DNA of 64,000 nucleotides from an uncultured beta proteobacterium (GTDB lineage: Bacteria; Pseudomonadota; Gammaproteobacteria; Burkholderiales; SG8-41). The stretch spans positions 30,511 to 94,510 of the forward strand of contig CAITMU010000070.1 in NCBI GenBank assembly GCA_903893565.1, read 5' to 3'. The translations under genes were made by a program, and so were the position numbers. Below the pieces are notes generated by a model, which worked only from the letters and a program-made list of their open reading frames with translations, was not told where the DNA came from and made no database searches. The number at the start of each line of letters is the position of its first letter. The stretch's first letter is position 1. Positions 17,819 through 26,086 of the stretch are shown here, in pieces.

Positions 17819-19729
17819 CTAAGCCTGACCTAAAGCCAACATCAATTGATTTAATCGTTTGACAAAGCCTGCCGGATCTTCCAATTGCCCGCCCTCGGCC
17901 AGCAAGGATTGATCAAAAAGCACTTTACTCAAATCAGCAAATCGATCTTCATCGATCTCTTTATCTAAGCGCATGACCAAGGGATGCTGGGTATTGATTT
18001 CAAGAATAGGCTTGGAACTGGGCACATTTTGACCCGCTGCTTTAAGCATGCGCTGAAAGTTTGCTCCCATGTCGTATTCGTCGGCCACTAGACATGCAGG
18101 AGAATCCGTCAAGCGTAAAGTCACACGCACTTCTTTAACCGACTCACCCAACGCTTTTTGAATACGTTCTAGCAAGGGCTTAGACTCGTCGGCAAGTTTT
18201 TCTTGTGCTTTTTTCTCGGCCTCATCTTCAAGCTTACCTAACTCCAAGCGCCCTTTGGCTACCGATTGCAAGGTTTTGCCCTCAAACTCTGTTAAGTGCT
18301 GAGTGACCCATTCATCGACCCGATCGCTGAACAACAACACTTCAACCCCTTTCTTGCGAAAGACTTCCAAATGAGGACTATTCTTAGCACCGGCAAAGCT
18401 TTCAGCGGTCACGAAATAGATTTTTTCTTGTTCCGGTTTCATACGCGCGATGTAATCGGTCAAGCTCACGTCCTGGACATCCGTATCATTGTGCGTTGAG
18501 GCAAATCGACAAAGCTTCGCAATGCGCTCCCGATTGGCGTGATCTTCCACAACCCCTTCTTTAATCACACGACCAAATTCTTTCCAGAAAGTGGTGAATT
18601 TTTCTTTTTGATTTTCGGCCAAGTCCTCAATCATCGACAATATGCGCTTAACGTTACCGCCTCGCATTGCTTCGATATCCTTGGACTCCTGCAAAATCTC
18701 ACGTGATACATTGAGGGGCAAGTCGGCCGAATCAATCACCCCGCGCACAAATCGCAAATAAACCGGCAGTAACTGCTCAGCATCATCCATAATAAACACG
18801 CGACGCACGTAAAGCTTAATGCCACGACGGTGCTCACGATCCCAAAGATCAAAAGGCGCACGAGCGGGGATATAGAGGAGCTGGGTATATTCCTTACGGC
18901 CCTCGACCTTATTGTGGGAATAAATCAGTGGGTTTTCAAAATCATGCGACACATGCTTATAGAACTCGAAATACTGCTCTTCCGTGATGTCGCTCTTGGA
19001 GCGCGTCCATAAGGCACTGGCCTGATTGACCGTTTCATCTTTATCGGTGGTTTTATAAGCATTGGCGTCTTTGTCCCAGCTTTCCTCTTTCATTAAAATG
19101 GGCAAAGTAATGTGGTCAGAGTATTTACGGATGATGGTGCGAAGGCGAAGACCGGTAGCCAGTTCGTCTTCCCCTTCCCGAAGGTGCAACGTGACTTGGG
19201 TGCCGCGGGATGTTTTTTCAACATTTTCCAAGGTGTATTCCCCGCCACCCTCGGATTCCCAGCAAATACCGGTCGAGGCGTCTAGCCCAGCCCGGCGTGT
19301 TAGAACCGTCACCTTTTCGGCAACCACAAAAGCTGAGTAAAAACCCACGCCAAATTGACCAATGAGGTTGGTGTCCTTGGCCTGGTCACCGGTTAATTTA
19401 CTTAAAAACTCACGGGTTCCTGATTTGGCAATAGTGCCGATATTTGAGATCACCTCTTCGCGAGACATCCCGATACCGTTATCGCTAATTGTGATGGTGC
19501 GTTCTTTAGCGTCAAAAGAAACCCGAATATTCAGATCCGGATCATTTTCAAAGAGGTTTTTATCAGACAGGGCCTCGAAACGTAACTTATCAGAGGCGTC
19601 AGAAGCATTAGAAATCAGTTCACGAAGAAAAATCTCCTTATTACTGTATAAGGAATGGATCATCAGGTTAAGTAATTGCTTTACTTCAGCCTGAAATCCG
19701 TGGGTTTCTTTGGTCGTAGTGTCGGTCAT
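17819..19729 (-). CDS. htpG: molecular chaperone HtpG (Hsp90)
   Basis: Bacterial Hsp90, an ATP-dependent cytoplasmic chaperone dimer. Seen: N-terminal GHKL ATPase motifs [31 protein letters not shown] and [15 protein letters not shown], the middle domain with [14 protein letters not shown], and the C-terminal dimerisation region. The start is placed at the ATG at 19729 (AAGGA seven bases upstream), not the TTG two codons earlier. About 636 aa is normal. Transcription is probably from the sigma-32-type promoter at 19777-19803, giving a 5' leader of roughly 35-40 bases. Confidence 0.97.
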   Translation of the reverse strand: MTDTTTKETHGFQAEVKQLLNLMIHSLYSNKEIFLRELISNASDASDKLRFEALSDKNLFENDPDLNIRVSFDAKERTITISDNGIGMSREEVISNIGTIAKSGTREFLSKLTGDQAKDTNLIGQFGVGFYSAFVVAEKVTVLTRRAGLDASTGICWESEGGGEYTLENVEKTSRGTQVTLHLREGEDELATGLRLRTIIRKYSDHITLPILMKEESWDKDANAYKTTDKDETVNQASALWTRSKSDITEEQYFEFYKHVSHDFENPLIYSHNKVEGRKEYTQLLYIPARAPFDLWDREHRRGIKLYVRRVFIMDDAEQLLPVYLRFVRGVIDSADLPLNVSREILQESKDIEAMRGGNVKRILSMIEDLAENQKEKFTTFWKEFGRVIKEGVVEDHANRERIAKLCRFASTHNDTDVQDVSLTDYIARMKPEQEKIYFVTAESFAGAKNSPHLEVFRKKGVEVLLFSDRVDEWVTQHLTEFEGKTLQSVAKGRLELGKLEDEAEKKAQEKLADESKPLLERIQKALGESVKEVRVTLRLTDSPACLVADEYDMGANFQRMLKAAGQNVPSSKPILEINTQHPLVMRLDKEIDEDRFADLSKVLFDQSLLAEGGQLEDPAGFVKRLNQLMLALGQA

Positions 19730-19776
19730 CGTCAATTCCTTTTATAAAACATAGACTTAATTGTACTAAACACTAA

Positions 19777-19803
19777 TATTGGGGCAACTGCAATAAATTC
19801 AAG
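19777..19803 (-). promoter_or_regulatory. sigma-32 (RpoH)-type heat-shock promoter of htpG
   Basis: On the reverse strand CTTGAAT (19803-19797) and CCCCAATA (19784-19777) are separated by 12 bases, close to the RpoH consensus CTTGAAA and CCCCATNT. The htpG ATG follows at 19729. A heat-shock promoter before htpG agrees with established knowledge of proteobacterial htpG regulation. Confidence 0.75.
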
Positions 19804-19811
19804 AATAAAAC

Positions 19812-19838
19812 CTTGAACAAAGCAGAAGATTGTTCAAG
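19812..19838. promoter_or_regulatory. 9-9-9 perfect palindrome next to the htpG promoter
   Basis: CTTGAACAA (19812-19820), nine bases, TTGTTCAAG (19830-19838). The geometry is that of the CIRCE/HrcA operator but the sequence differs, and the outer CTTGA...TCAAG resembles HAIR-type boxes with longer spacing. It ends nine bases upstream of the -35 element, where an activator or repressor could act. A second perfect 7-bp stem, GCAGTTT/AAACTGC, lies at 19854-19873. Confidence 0.5.
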
Positions 19839-20035
19839 CTAACGGCTACGTGCGCAGTTTGATTCTAAACTGCCTGAAAAAAAACCTATATAGTGTTTCA
19901 ATGAGCACCTTGGTTGCAAGGGGTCAACCATTTGCGCCTTTTAAGTTCACAACTACAAAGTCCTCTTAAAAATAAAAAAAACAGCAAAAACAGAGAGTTA
20001 ACTGACACAAAATTCTTTACAGGCTCCGAAGAAAC

Positions 20036-20796
20036 TTAATTTTTATTCAATACGAATGCAAATCTCATCAACGCTACTTCACCCTTTGGAATTTTGAAGA
20101 CTTCTTGCCATGGATTCCCCCCCCTTCAACCACCACTAGACGCTCTGATATCATTTTTTTGCTTGGTCTTTTGTCAGTTCATAGCACTCTGCCGTAGAAA
20201 TCAGACTCCCAAGCTTGGGACGATTGGGCGTTCATATCGAGATTCAAAGCCTGCTCGGCCTTATCAATATTGGGATTTAAATCAAAAGCTGGTGATAGGT
20301 GCCAACCTGTTGGCTCAAGATTAAATCCATGATTGCGTAAATGATCGTCTCGATTGCTAATCATGACATTAAAAATCACTCTTCGAAATAGCTGAGCCCA
20401 ATCTTCTTTCACACTTCCTGTAGCACCTCGCGACATAATAAATTGAGCAATATCTACATAGCTCGATTGGTCGCTGTTTTCTTGTTTAAGCATAGTCATT
20501 GCTGATGCATAATGAATTCGTCTTCCCTTGGAACGAACAAAACGTTTAACAGCAAAAGTTCTCCATTGACTCCCAAGCCGCAGTAGCTTGGCATCGGGCA
20601 TATTGATTTTGCAAGCGGTTGCTAATTTGTGTGCCAACATCTCCCAAGCGCTCATATTTTTATCGTCATCTTTAGCAGGAAATTTAGCGATCCACCGCGT
20701 ATCATCCACTTGCGTGACGTTGGCTTTCGCGCCTGCACCACCCAATGAAGCTCCTTTTGGGAGAAGGTTTGCTAGGCTTTCGAAATTGTAGTTCAC
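20036..20796 (-). pseudogene. HipA-like toxin kinase remnant, truncated and frameshifted
   Basis: C-terminal part of a HipA-family serine/threonine kinase toxin. The open part (20179-20796, GTG-like first codon preceded by an in-frame TAG) shows KGASLGGAGAKANV, TRWIAKFPAKDDD, AVKRFVRSKGRRIHYASAM, ISNRDDHLRNHGFNLEP and GWHLSPAFDLNPN, i.e. the kinase core. The N-terminal domain is absent, replaced by a transposase fragment on the other strand. Beyond 20190 the C-terminus continues only by changing frame: AECYELTKDQAKK, then MISERLVVV, then NPWQEVFKIPKGEVALMR ending at 20036. The shifts fall by an A7 run and a G8 run (C8 at 20117-20124 on +). No HipB partner is present. Surely non-functional. 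Confidence 0.85.
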
Positions 20797-20799
20797 TGG

Positions 20800-21059
20800 G
20801 AACTAGAGCATCGAGTTTTGGAATCCATCAAAAAACAATTGGCGTTGATGAGGTTAAATATGTTCAAGGACATCACGATTTGACACTGGCCTATCAAATT
20901 GATGAGCATTGCAGGGGGTTGCTATCGGTTGGGAAGGAGAGGACCGTTGAAACATTTGAAGGATTCTTTACTAAGATTGGGGCAGATTTGTCGAGAAAAA
21001 TTAAATATGTGTATTCAGACATGTGGCATCCCTATTGGAATTTCATTAAAAGACGCTGA
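20800..21059 (+). pseudogene. ISL3-family transposase fragment
   Basis: An open stretch with KTIGVDEVKYVQGHHDLTLAY, then IDEHCRGLLSVGKERTVET and KYVYSDMWHPYWNFI, which matches the DDE catalytic core of ISL3-type transposases (first and second acidic regions). Only about 85 residues remain; the N-terminal zinc/HTH part and the C-terminal part are missing, and no terminal repeats were found. It abuts the 5' break of the hipA remnant at 20796, so insertion and deletion of this element probably truncated that gene. Confidence 0.75.
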
Positions 21060-21113
21060 GTTAATCTTCAATTCCATAAACCTTCAGTCCTATATATTTG
21101 AAATCCTTGTGCT

Positions 21114-22001
21114 ATGATTAATGATAATAAAATTATTCACAAAATTATCATGAATTTTCCAATCTCACACATTTCATCCCTTTGTAAATATACTGGCATT
21201 AGTTTTACTGCGGGTGCTATTACGCATGGATTCTTTAGCGGTGAGCGTTCATTTTGGACTGCTGTATTTGGGATAACAATTTATCTTGCTGGCGGTACAT
21301 TAGAAAAAATTGCTAATCCGGATAAAGATCACAGCTGGACTGACGTATTGCTTATCGGCATTGTGGCTTCAATTGGATTAGGTTTCTTTACTGGGGGGCT
21401 TCAGCACTTTCCAGACTCTCCCGCAAGAAGCTCATGGGTAGTGCCAGTAGGCTTTGTGATGAGCTTAGTTGCCATGTATCTGATGGAAGGCAAAGGCAAA
21501 GTCGATAGAAAAAAAGTAATTTCTTATGGCTTTATAAGTTCAATCATAGTTATCACCGCTTCAATTTATACTCTGTCCCACTTTAAGGGGCATGAATCAG
21601 AACATGAGCATGGCCACGATCATGGTGCTCCGGCAGTCGTAAGTTCATCTGCTAACCGAGAGATTCATATTGAGATGGACGACACCATGAAGTTCTCGCC
21701 AGCAAGCTGGGATGCTGTTCAGGGAGATTCAGTTCGTATTGTTGTTACCAATAAAGGCAAACTAGTTCATGAACTAGTAATAGGCCGTGAGGCTGATCTT
21801 AAGCAACATCTGATTGATATGAAAAAGCCTGGTTTTCAAGACCATCATCATGACAATGAAGTATCTGTAAAGCCTGGACAAACTGGCGAATTGATTTGGA
21901 CGTTTAATCAGCCGGGTGATTGGATTATGGGTTGTTTAGAAGATGGGCATTTTGAAGCGGGGATGAAAGGGATGATCAAGGTTACCCCTAAAGCTCGATG
22001 A
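21114..22001 (+). CDS. membrane protein fused to a cupredoxin-like copper domain
   Basis: 295 aa. Residues about 28-152 contain five hydrophobic segments. A His-rich linker follows (HESEHEHGHDHG, 160-171), then a beta-rich domain with a complete type-1 copper pattern: His219 (KLVHELVIG), Cys274, His279 and Met284 (MGCLEDGHFEAGM), plus HHH at 244-246. Such domains carry electrons or handle copper in the periplasm. The membrane part resembles no family I can name. The start is uncertain (ATG at 21114 or 21150; no clear ribosome site). It stands alone inside a decayed island. Copper or redox function is inferred from the ligands only. Confidence 0.78.
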   Translation: MINDNKIIHKIIMNFPISHISSLCKYTGISFTAGAITHGFFSGERSFWTAVFGITIYLAGGTLEKIANPDKDHSWTDVLLIGIVASIGLGFFTGGLQHFPDSPARSSWVVPVGFVMSLVAMYLMEGKGKVDRKKVISYGFISSIIVITASIYTLSHFKGHESEHEHGHDHGAPAVVSSSANREIHIEMDDTMKFSPASWDAVQGDSVRIVVTNKGKLVHELVIGREADLKQHLIDMKKPGFQDHHHDNEVSVKPGQTGELIWTFNQPGDWIMGCLEDGHFEAGMKGMIKVTPKAR

Positions 22002-22236
22002 GAGTATTGCAACCTAGGACTATTTTCCGATTCATTATCAATTCATTTTAAAAATCATGAACTCCGAAGGGGCCATCCACAGGCGAGACCTGTGAATGGA
22101 GGAGTTCTCCATAGCGGACGGATTGAGCAAGTAGACAGTAAAACGATTAAACTTTTTTATCTCAGTAAAGATGCGACGGAAATGATGGAATTTATGGGTG
22201 GCTGTTATGATTCGAAGTAGTCAATTTCTGCAAGAC
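22002..22236. other. non-coding stretch with nested hairpin and unassigned peptide
   Basis: Right after the cupredoxin gene, GAACTCC (22059-22065) pairs with GGAGTTC (22101-22107) and encloses CCATCCACAGG (22073-22083) pairing with CCTGTGAATGG (22089-22099) around CGAGA, with one mismatch. It could be a terminator, a mobile-element end or a structured RNA. Beyond it, one frame encodes about 40 residues including SGRIEQVDSKTIKLFYLSKD and stops near 22220. It resembles part of a lost gene and I cannot place it. Confidence 0.45.
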
Positions 22237-22239
22237 TAA

Positions 22240-22355
22240 TTTAAAAAAATCATCATCATTGCAGGACCCAACGGCTCTGGTAAAACCACGTTTGTACTTG
22301 ACTCTTTGCCTGCTGAAGCCAAAAAACTCAGTCCTTGTTATTTAAGAGATTACTC
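22240..22355 (+). pseudogene. zeta-toxin fragment (Walker A region only)
   Basis: Encodes FKKIIIIAGPNGSGKTTF followed by LPAEAKKL, almost the same as the Walker A region of the intact zeta-like gene at 25273 (KKIIIIAGPNGDGKTTF, LPAEAQTL). No start codon is present (a TAA precedes it) and similarity stops after about 35 codons. It is therefore a broken paralogue, with the canonical Ser of GxxGSGKT that the intact copy lacks. Its end runs up to the 3' end of the HEPN pseudogene on the opposite strand. Confidence 0.75.
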
Positions 22356-22378
22356 AACAAAATCGATTTCGTCTGCCA

Positions 22379-22886
22379 TTAGGGCCAGAATCTCTGCATC
22401 ACAAAATTCAACTGATGCGATGCATCTTGCATTGTGTGATCCAAGCTACGATGCCGCCAAGTAACAGATGAGATACCTTTTTTAATCAATAAATTTGGCC
22501 AGCAAATAAGCTCACCCTGTTTGTGTGAAACTGTATTGCGCAGAATTTTTGGAAAACCAATACCATGGCACTGCGCGAATTTTTTCTATCTGGCTAGACT
22601 GAAGGCAGTAGTTTTCTAGAACTTCAAAGCTTTCTGCCATAGAAGCCCGTCCGAGCATCTGTTGAAACTCTTCAACTATCGTAGGTTGATCAACGAGTAA
22701 TGATTTTGTCTTTCCAAAGACTGACTTTAGATCAGTTTGGGAAATTTGATATGGTGAGTGGACTTCATGGGGCATTGTTCCCAGAAGCTCCCGATCTATT
22801 GATTCAGAAAATCCTAACAAAATATTGCCTAGCAGCAAATTGCCACGAATATGATGCAATGCGTTCAATAGTTCTTGCTTGGTCAT
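22379..22886 (-). pseudogene. HEPN-type protein broken by a one-base frameshift
   Basis: Read from the ATG at 22886: an alpha-helical N-terminal part (HHIRGNLLLGNILLGFSES, SFEVLENYCLQSSQ, RAVPWYWFSK), then a stop at 22512. If one A is dropped at the run of five (22546-22550 on +), the frame continues ILRNTVSHKQGELICWPNLL ... SVTWRHRSLDHTM to a TAA at 22379-22381. The join restores R-N-T-V-S-H, the R-X4-H active-site motif of HEPN ribonucleases and abortive-infection proteins, at the expected place after the conserved PWY-F. The total would be about 168 aa. Whether this is real decay or a sequence error cannot be settled from the sequence. Confidence 0.7.
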
Positions 22887-22959
22887 GAATTTGGGGTTAG
22901 GTGGCTTTCTCTTTAGTAGAGCTTAAATGGGTCAATTTCAACCGACCTCAAACCTTGCT

Positions 22960-23297
22960 TTATTTATCTATTAATTCAGCTGATGACATGCCAGCTACTT
23001 CAAGGCAGTGATGGATCTGATCTTTGTGATCTAGCAGCATCTTAAGAACAGTCGCACGATTTAATTTGGATTTCGGATCCGGATTACTTGATGTGGGGCT
23101 ACCCATACCAAGGAAATCTCCTAGAAATCTGCATCTCTGGTCACGACTACATACCCATCTTTCTTGGCTCGCAGCCAAATATCTTGATCAGAAGCAGATT
23201 CCATTCCCAACAGAGTAACTTGAGAAGTACCTGGGAATTTGTGATGCAAAAAAGGAACGATTCGACAGTATAGGTTTTCGTCAAGTTAAAGTTTCAT
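22960..23297 (-). pseudogene. DUF5615 (PIN-like) toxin remnant
   Basis: Degraded PIN-like toxin. Its ATG (23297) overlaps the stop of the DUF433 antitoxin gene (ATGA). The frame reads MKL-stop-LDENLYCRIVPFLHHKF, SQVTLLGMESASDQDIW, KKDGYVVVTRDADF-stop-EISLV, HQVIRIRNPN-stop. It then resumes in another frame as SKLNRATVLKMLLDHKD ending at 22960. DEN, RDADF and the RxRN segment are DUF5615 landmarks. Two in-frame stops plus one frameshift make it non-functional. I know of no reason to expect readthrough. Confidence 0.8.
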
Positions 23298-23514
23298 TGA
23301 ACCATAAGTAAATAAACCTGATGCTCACGGTCAGCAGCGTAAGGCAAGACGGCCAAAATATCTTCATGTGCTAGCTCGTGAAAATCATCAAGCACTTCTT
23401 GATGCGACATGCCCCTAGAGAGCATAGAGAGAACGTCATAAAAACCGAAATGCGCAACCCTCTGGTGCAGGGCCTACCACCGCGCTTACCTGACTCTAAG
23501 GTTATACGATCCAT
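23294..23514 (-). pseudogene. DUF433 antitoxin remnant, frameshifted
   Basis: Read from the ATG at 23514: MDRITLESGKRGGRPCTRGL then RISV, after which one extra base in the A5 run (23440-23444 on +) breaks the frame. The shifted frame continues YDVLSMLSRGMSHQEVLDDF, then HELAHEDILAVLPYAADREH and stops at 23294. The GRPC-RG-RI-V-DVL-ML-G-S pattern is the DUF433 antitoxin signature. Its stop overlaps the toxin ATG by the usual ATGA. Together with 22960-23297 it is a decayed DUF433/DUF5615 toxin-antitoxin operon. Confidence 0.8.
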
Positions 23515-23572
23515 ATAAAACTCCCTAATTCAGCAACATAGCGAATTGACGGTAACTTATTTGATCCGCAAT

Positions 23573-24037
23573 TTAAGATTTGATTTTGCTTTCGAATCGC
23601 GTAAGCACTGATGTGAGCTGCGCAGCTGCATGGACGGCGGCTGTCCAGCGTTCAAAACGCTCATTGGGATCGTCCGGGTAGTCGTGGGTAAACTGGTTAC
23701 GGATTTGGCGGAGAGTTTGCCAGTCATCAGCGCTCGCCAGCCAACCCAATTGTTCTAGCCGGGCAAAGCGGTCTAAGGCCGACATGAGTGCTACATCTTC
23801 GCCCAGTGCTTTGAGCACTGCGGGCATCAGCTTTGCGCCCATATCGTCTTGCAGTCGGGTGTAACGGTAGGCAAATTGATCCATTAAGCGCCGGTCTTGT
23901 TTGTTCAGGTTGGTGTAGTCATCCACACCCATGGCCCGTGCTTGAATATCTTGCAAGGCATCTTGAAGCGCGTCGGCATGACCTAGGCACAAAGCCAAAC
24001 TATGCTGCAGCGCCATTTGTTCGGGAGTTTGCTTCAT
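23573..24037 (-). CDS. hepT: HepT-like HEPN ribonuclease toxin
   Basis: 154 aa helical HEPN protein. The active-site motif R-X4-H-X-Y is intact: Arg113, His118, Tyr120 in RNQFTHDY, followed by PDDPNERFERW as in HI0074/HepT-like nucleotidyltransferase partners. These toxins cut tRNA or other RNA and are neutralised when the partner nucleotidyltransferase AMPylates the Tyr. Its ATG overlaps the partner stop (ATGA at 24034-24037), so the two are translationally coupled. No frameshift is seen, unlike the neighbouring modules. Confidence 0.85.
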   Translation of the reverse strand: MKQTPEQMALQHSLALCLGHADALQDALQDIQARAMGVDDYTNLNKQDRRLMDQFAYRYTRLQDDMGAKLMPAVLKALGEDVALMSALDRFARLEQLGWLASADDWQTLRQIRNQFTHDYPDDPNERFERWTAAVHAAAQLTSVLTRFESKIKS

Positions 24038-24354
24038 TGGAGTTTGATGCCTGTTCTATACGCCACTTCAATAATGGGTCGCATGTCCTGAGGTTGCTCC
24101 ACAATAAGATCGACTTTACGCTCACCTAAATGCCGCTCTAGAAGGGTCAGCATTTTGATTTTTTGCATAAAACCCTGCTGTCGCACAGTGACATCTTCGG
24201 CTGTTTGCGCTTGGGGACACACCAAAAGGTCAATGTCGCCGCCTTTTTTGGAATCATCCACGCGCGAGCCAAACAGCCACACAGATGTGCCTTGGCCAAA
24301 TGCAGCAGTTGCAGCCTGTCGAATGGCCTGAATTTGGTCTGAACTAAGACGCAT
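24034..24354 (-). CDS. mntA: MntA-like nucleotidyltransferase antitoxin
   Basis: Minimal nucleotidyltransferase of about 106 aa. LFGSRVDDSKKGGDIDLLV carries the GS-X9-DxD metal-binding motif, and KVDLIVEQP gives the third acidic residue. In HepT/MntA pairs this enzyme AMPylates the HEPN toxin. The ATG at 24354 (MRLSSDQIQAIRQA) is preferred to one 12 codons upstream, since homology begins there. It precedes hepT with an ATGA overlap, the standard order for this module. Confidence 0.86.
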   Translation of the reverse strand: MRLSSDQIQAIRQAATAAFGQGTSVWLFGSRVDDSKKGGDIDLLVCPQAQTAEDVTVRQQGFMQKIKMLTLLERHLGERKVDLIVEQPQDMRPIIEVAYRTGIKLQ

Positions 24355-24770
24355 GTCTAATCGTCCTAGCACGACAATAGTTCCAATCAATCATTTGCAA
24401 ATGTTAAATCCTCATTGCGTTTAAAGCAATCGAAATAATTGAGGAACCCACGAACTGCAAACTGATTACACGAGGTATGACACGATTTTCAATTTACAGG
24501 CTCTTCAACGCTCCCGGTTTGGCTCCCGGTACCGGGCCACTAAATGGTTCAAGCCCTGCACCTGGCTTCAAATTTCGGCTGTTTAAATGACTCGGTTGAG
24601 TGCAAAATCTACGAAAGCGCTGGGAAAATTGTAATTTACAATTTTTGGTCTGTTACACGAAATATTAGACGTTTTGCAATATAGGACATAAGTATTTGAT
24701 TTGCAATTGTTTTTAACGAGCCTGGCTTTCTGTTAATCCATCCTTTGCTTGAACTCCGGATGCAGCAGAT
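24355..24770. other. intergenic stretch with palindromes upstream of mntA/hepT
   Basis: No gene seen in this 416 bp. It contains a perfect palindrome with a one-base centre at 24625-24645 (AAAATTGTAA, T, TTACAATTTT), a 12-base palindrome CCCGGTACCGGG at 24525-24536 and two direct copies of GCTCCCGGT next to it (24510-24518 and 24522-24530). The promoter of mntA/hepT must lie here. The long palindrome could be an operator or recombination site; this is inference. Confidence 0.45.
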
Positions 24771-25142
24771 TCATAACTTGATCGTTGCCAAAATCATCGC
24801 CACAAAGGTACTGGTCCATTTGTACTGGCTCACTATACCAGTTAAATTTGAACCAGTGATCACCGACTCAACCAAGTTCAAGTTGTTGTTCCTTAGCCAT
24901 GCATGTACACGCAGCTTTGCGGGCCCGATCTGAACGCCTTGATTTGCTAGCTGCTGAAAAAAAATGGCAAACAAATCGAACTTGCGCTGCAGGGGTGTCG
25001 CAGCAAAATGCAAGCTTTTGAACAGCATGGCTTCTAGCAAGCTGATGTATTTAGCCAGTGCTCTGTGCGCTGTATTGGCAGGCTTGGGAAACGCCTTTTG
25101 TAGCGCTTCGTAGACTTTTTGATCGACGGTAATTTTGATCAT
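24771..25142 (-). CDS. hypothetical protein, possibly a small-module component
   Basis: About 123 aa from the ATG at 25142 (GGAG six bases upstream; another ATG at 25154). Seen: an N-terminal MIKITVDQKVYEALQKAF resembling a short nucleic-acid-associated or plasmid-maintenance protein, then LAKYISLLEAMLFKSLH, TPLQRKFDLFAIFFQQLAN and GPAKLRVHAWLRNNNLNLVE. No domain I can name. It is divergent from the zeta-like gene, inside the toxin-antitoxin island. The frame looks intact. A function in replication or mobility of the island is possible but unsupported. Confidence 0.55.
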   Translation of the reverse strand: MIKITVDQKVYEALQKAFPKPANTAHRALAKYISLLEAMLFKSLHFAATPLQRKFDLFAIFFQQLANQGVQIGPAKLRVHAWLRNNNLNLVESVITGSNLTGIVSQYKWTSTFVAMILATIKL

Positions 25143-25272
25143 CTGCCACTCCATGTAGTCAGGACTTAAAAATCCTGGAATTCACACGTATTTAGCTAGA
25201 ATATACAGATTATCTAGAAAAATGAAAAAGTCACACGCTTATAGTAATTAATCAATTAAGTCATAAGCTCAT

Positions 25273-25851
25273 ATGCCCAGATCTTCCGGTTGGCAAGTGG
25301 CCCTGCAGAGCATAAAATCACTAAAACACAGGCTAAATTTGAAAAAAATCATCATCATTGCAGGTCCCAACGGCGATGGCAAAACCACTTTTGCCCGTAA
25401 CTTTTTGCCTGCTGAAGCCCAAACGCTGCGTTTCATCAACGCAGACCTGATCGCTGCGGGCTTGGCTCCATTCAATCCAGAGTCTGCATCCCTCAAGGCT
25501 GGCCGCCTAATGCTGGAAGAAATTGACGAATGCGTTGATGCCGGACACAGCTTTGCGTTTGAAACCACGCTTTCAGGTTTGGCCTATTTGAAAAAGATAG
25601 CCTTGTGGCAGGCTCACGGCTACCAAGTTAAGCTTTGGTTCTTGTCACTGCCAAATGAAGACATTGCTGTATCAAGAGTCGCACGCCGAGCTTTACAAGG
25701 TGGTCACAACATTCCTGAAGACGTTATTCGCCGATGCTTCAAGGCAGGCTTAGCTAACTTCCATGAGCGTTACAGCAAGGTAGTTGACTCATGGGCGCTT
25801 TATGACAGTTCTGGCATGCACCCTAAGCTCATTGACTGGAGTAACAAATGA
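25273..25851 (+). CDS. zeta-toxin-family kinase
   Basis: P-loop kinase of the zeta/PezT group, which phosphorylates UDP-N-acetyl sugars. Seen: KKIIIIAGPNGDGKTTF (Walker A; Asp replaces the usual Ser/Ala before GK), RFINADLIAAGLAPFNPE, HSFAFETTLSGLAYLKK, and SRVARRALQGGHNIPEDVI with the conserved Arg, GGH and PE. The ATG at 25273 gives 192 aa; a TTG at 25339 would start exactly at LKKIIII, as most homologues do, so the true start may be shorter. It overlaps its small partner gene (ATGA). A damaged paralogue lies at 22240. Confidence 0.85.
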   Translation: MPRSSGWQVALQSIKSLKHRLNLKKIIIIAGPNGDGKTTFARNFLPAEAQTLRFINADLIAAGLAPFNPESASLKAGRLMLEEIDECVDAGHSFAFETTLSGLAYLKKIALWQAHGYQVKLWFLSLPNEDIAVSRVARRALQGGHNIPEDVIRRCFKAGLANFHERYSKVVDSWALYDSSGMHPKLIDWSNK

Positions 25852-26048
25852 ACACCAAAGACATTCGCACCTCCACTGATCCAGATTTGGCAGGCTCATA
25901 TGCCGCAATGGAACGTGCCGCTCGTTCAGCAAAAGATCTAGCCATCAAAACTAACACGGGTATCGTTGTTGCAGTTGACGGCAAGAACGTTGAATTGACA
26001 GCCGCTGATTTGATCAAGTTGCGTGATCAAGAAGAGCATCAGTCATAG
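25848..26048 (+). CDS. small partner (putative antitoxin) of the zeta-like kinase
   Basis: 66 aa acidic/neutral protein starting at the ATG that overlaps the toxin stop (25848-25851). It contains AAMERAARSAKDLAIKTNTG and IVVAVDGKNVELTAADLIKL. The pattern of a short helical lead followed by a small beta hairpin is common in genes placed after chromosomal zeta-like kinases. It is downstream of the toxin, unlike classical epsilon, which is upstream. Antitoxin role is inferred from position. Confidence 0.65.
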   Translation: MNTKDIRTSTDPDLAGSYAAMERAARSAKDLAIKTNTGIVVAVDGKNVELTAADLIKLRDQEEHQS

Positions 26049-26086
26049 CGTTAAGTAAATCACTCTGATGCAGAAAGAGTCCTGCC

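Noticed and set aside
20036..23514. Programmed frameshifting as the reason for broken toxin genes
   Set aside because: Several genes are affected, DUF5615 also has nonsense codons, and hipA lacks its N-terminal domain; decay or sequence error is simpler.
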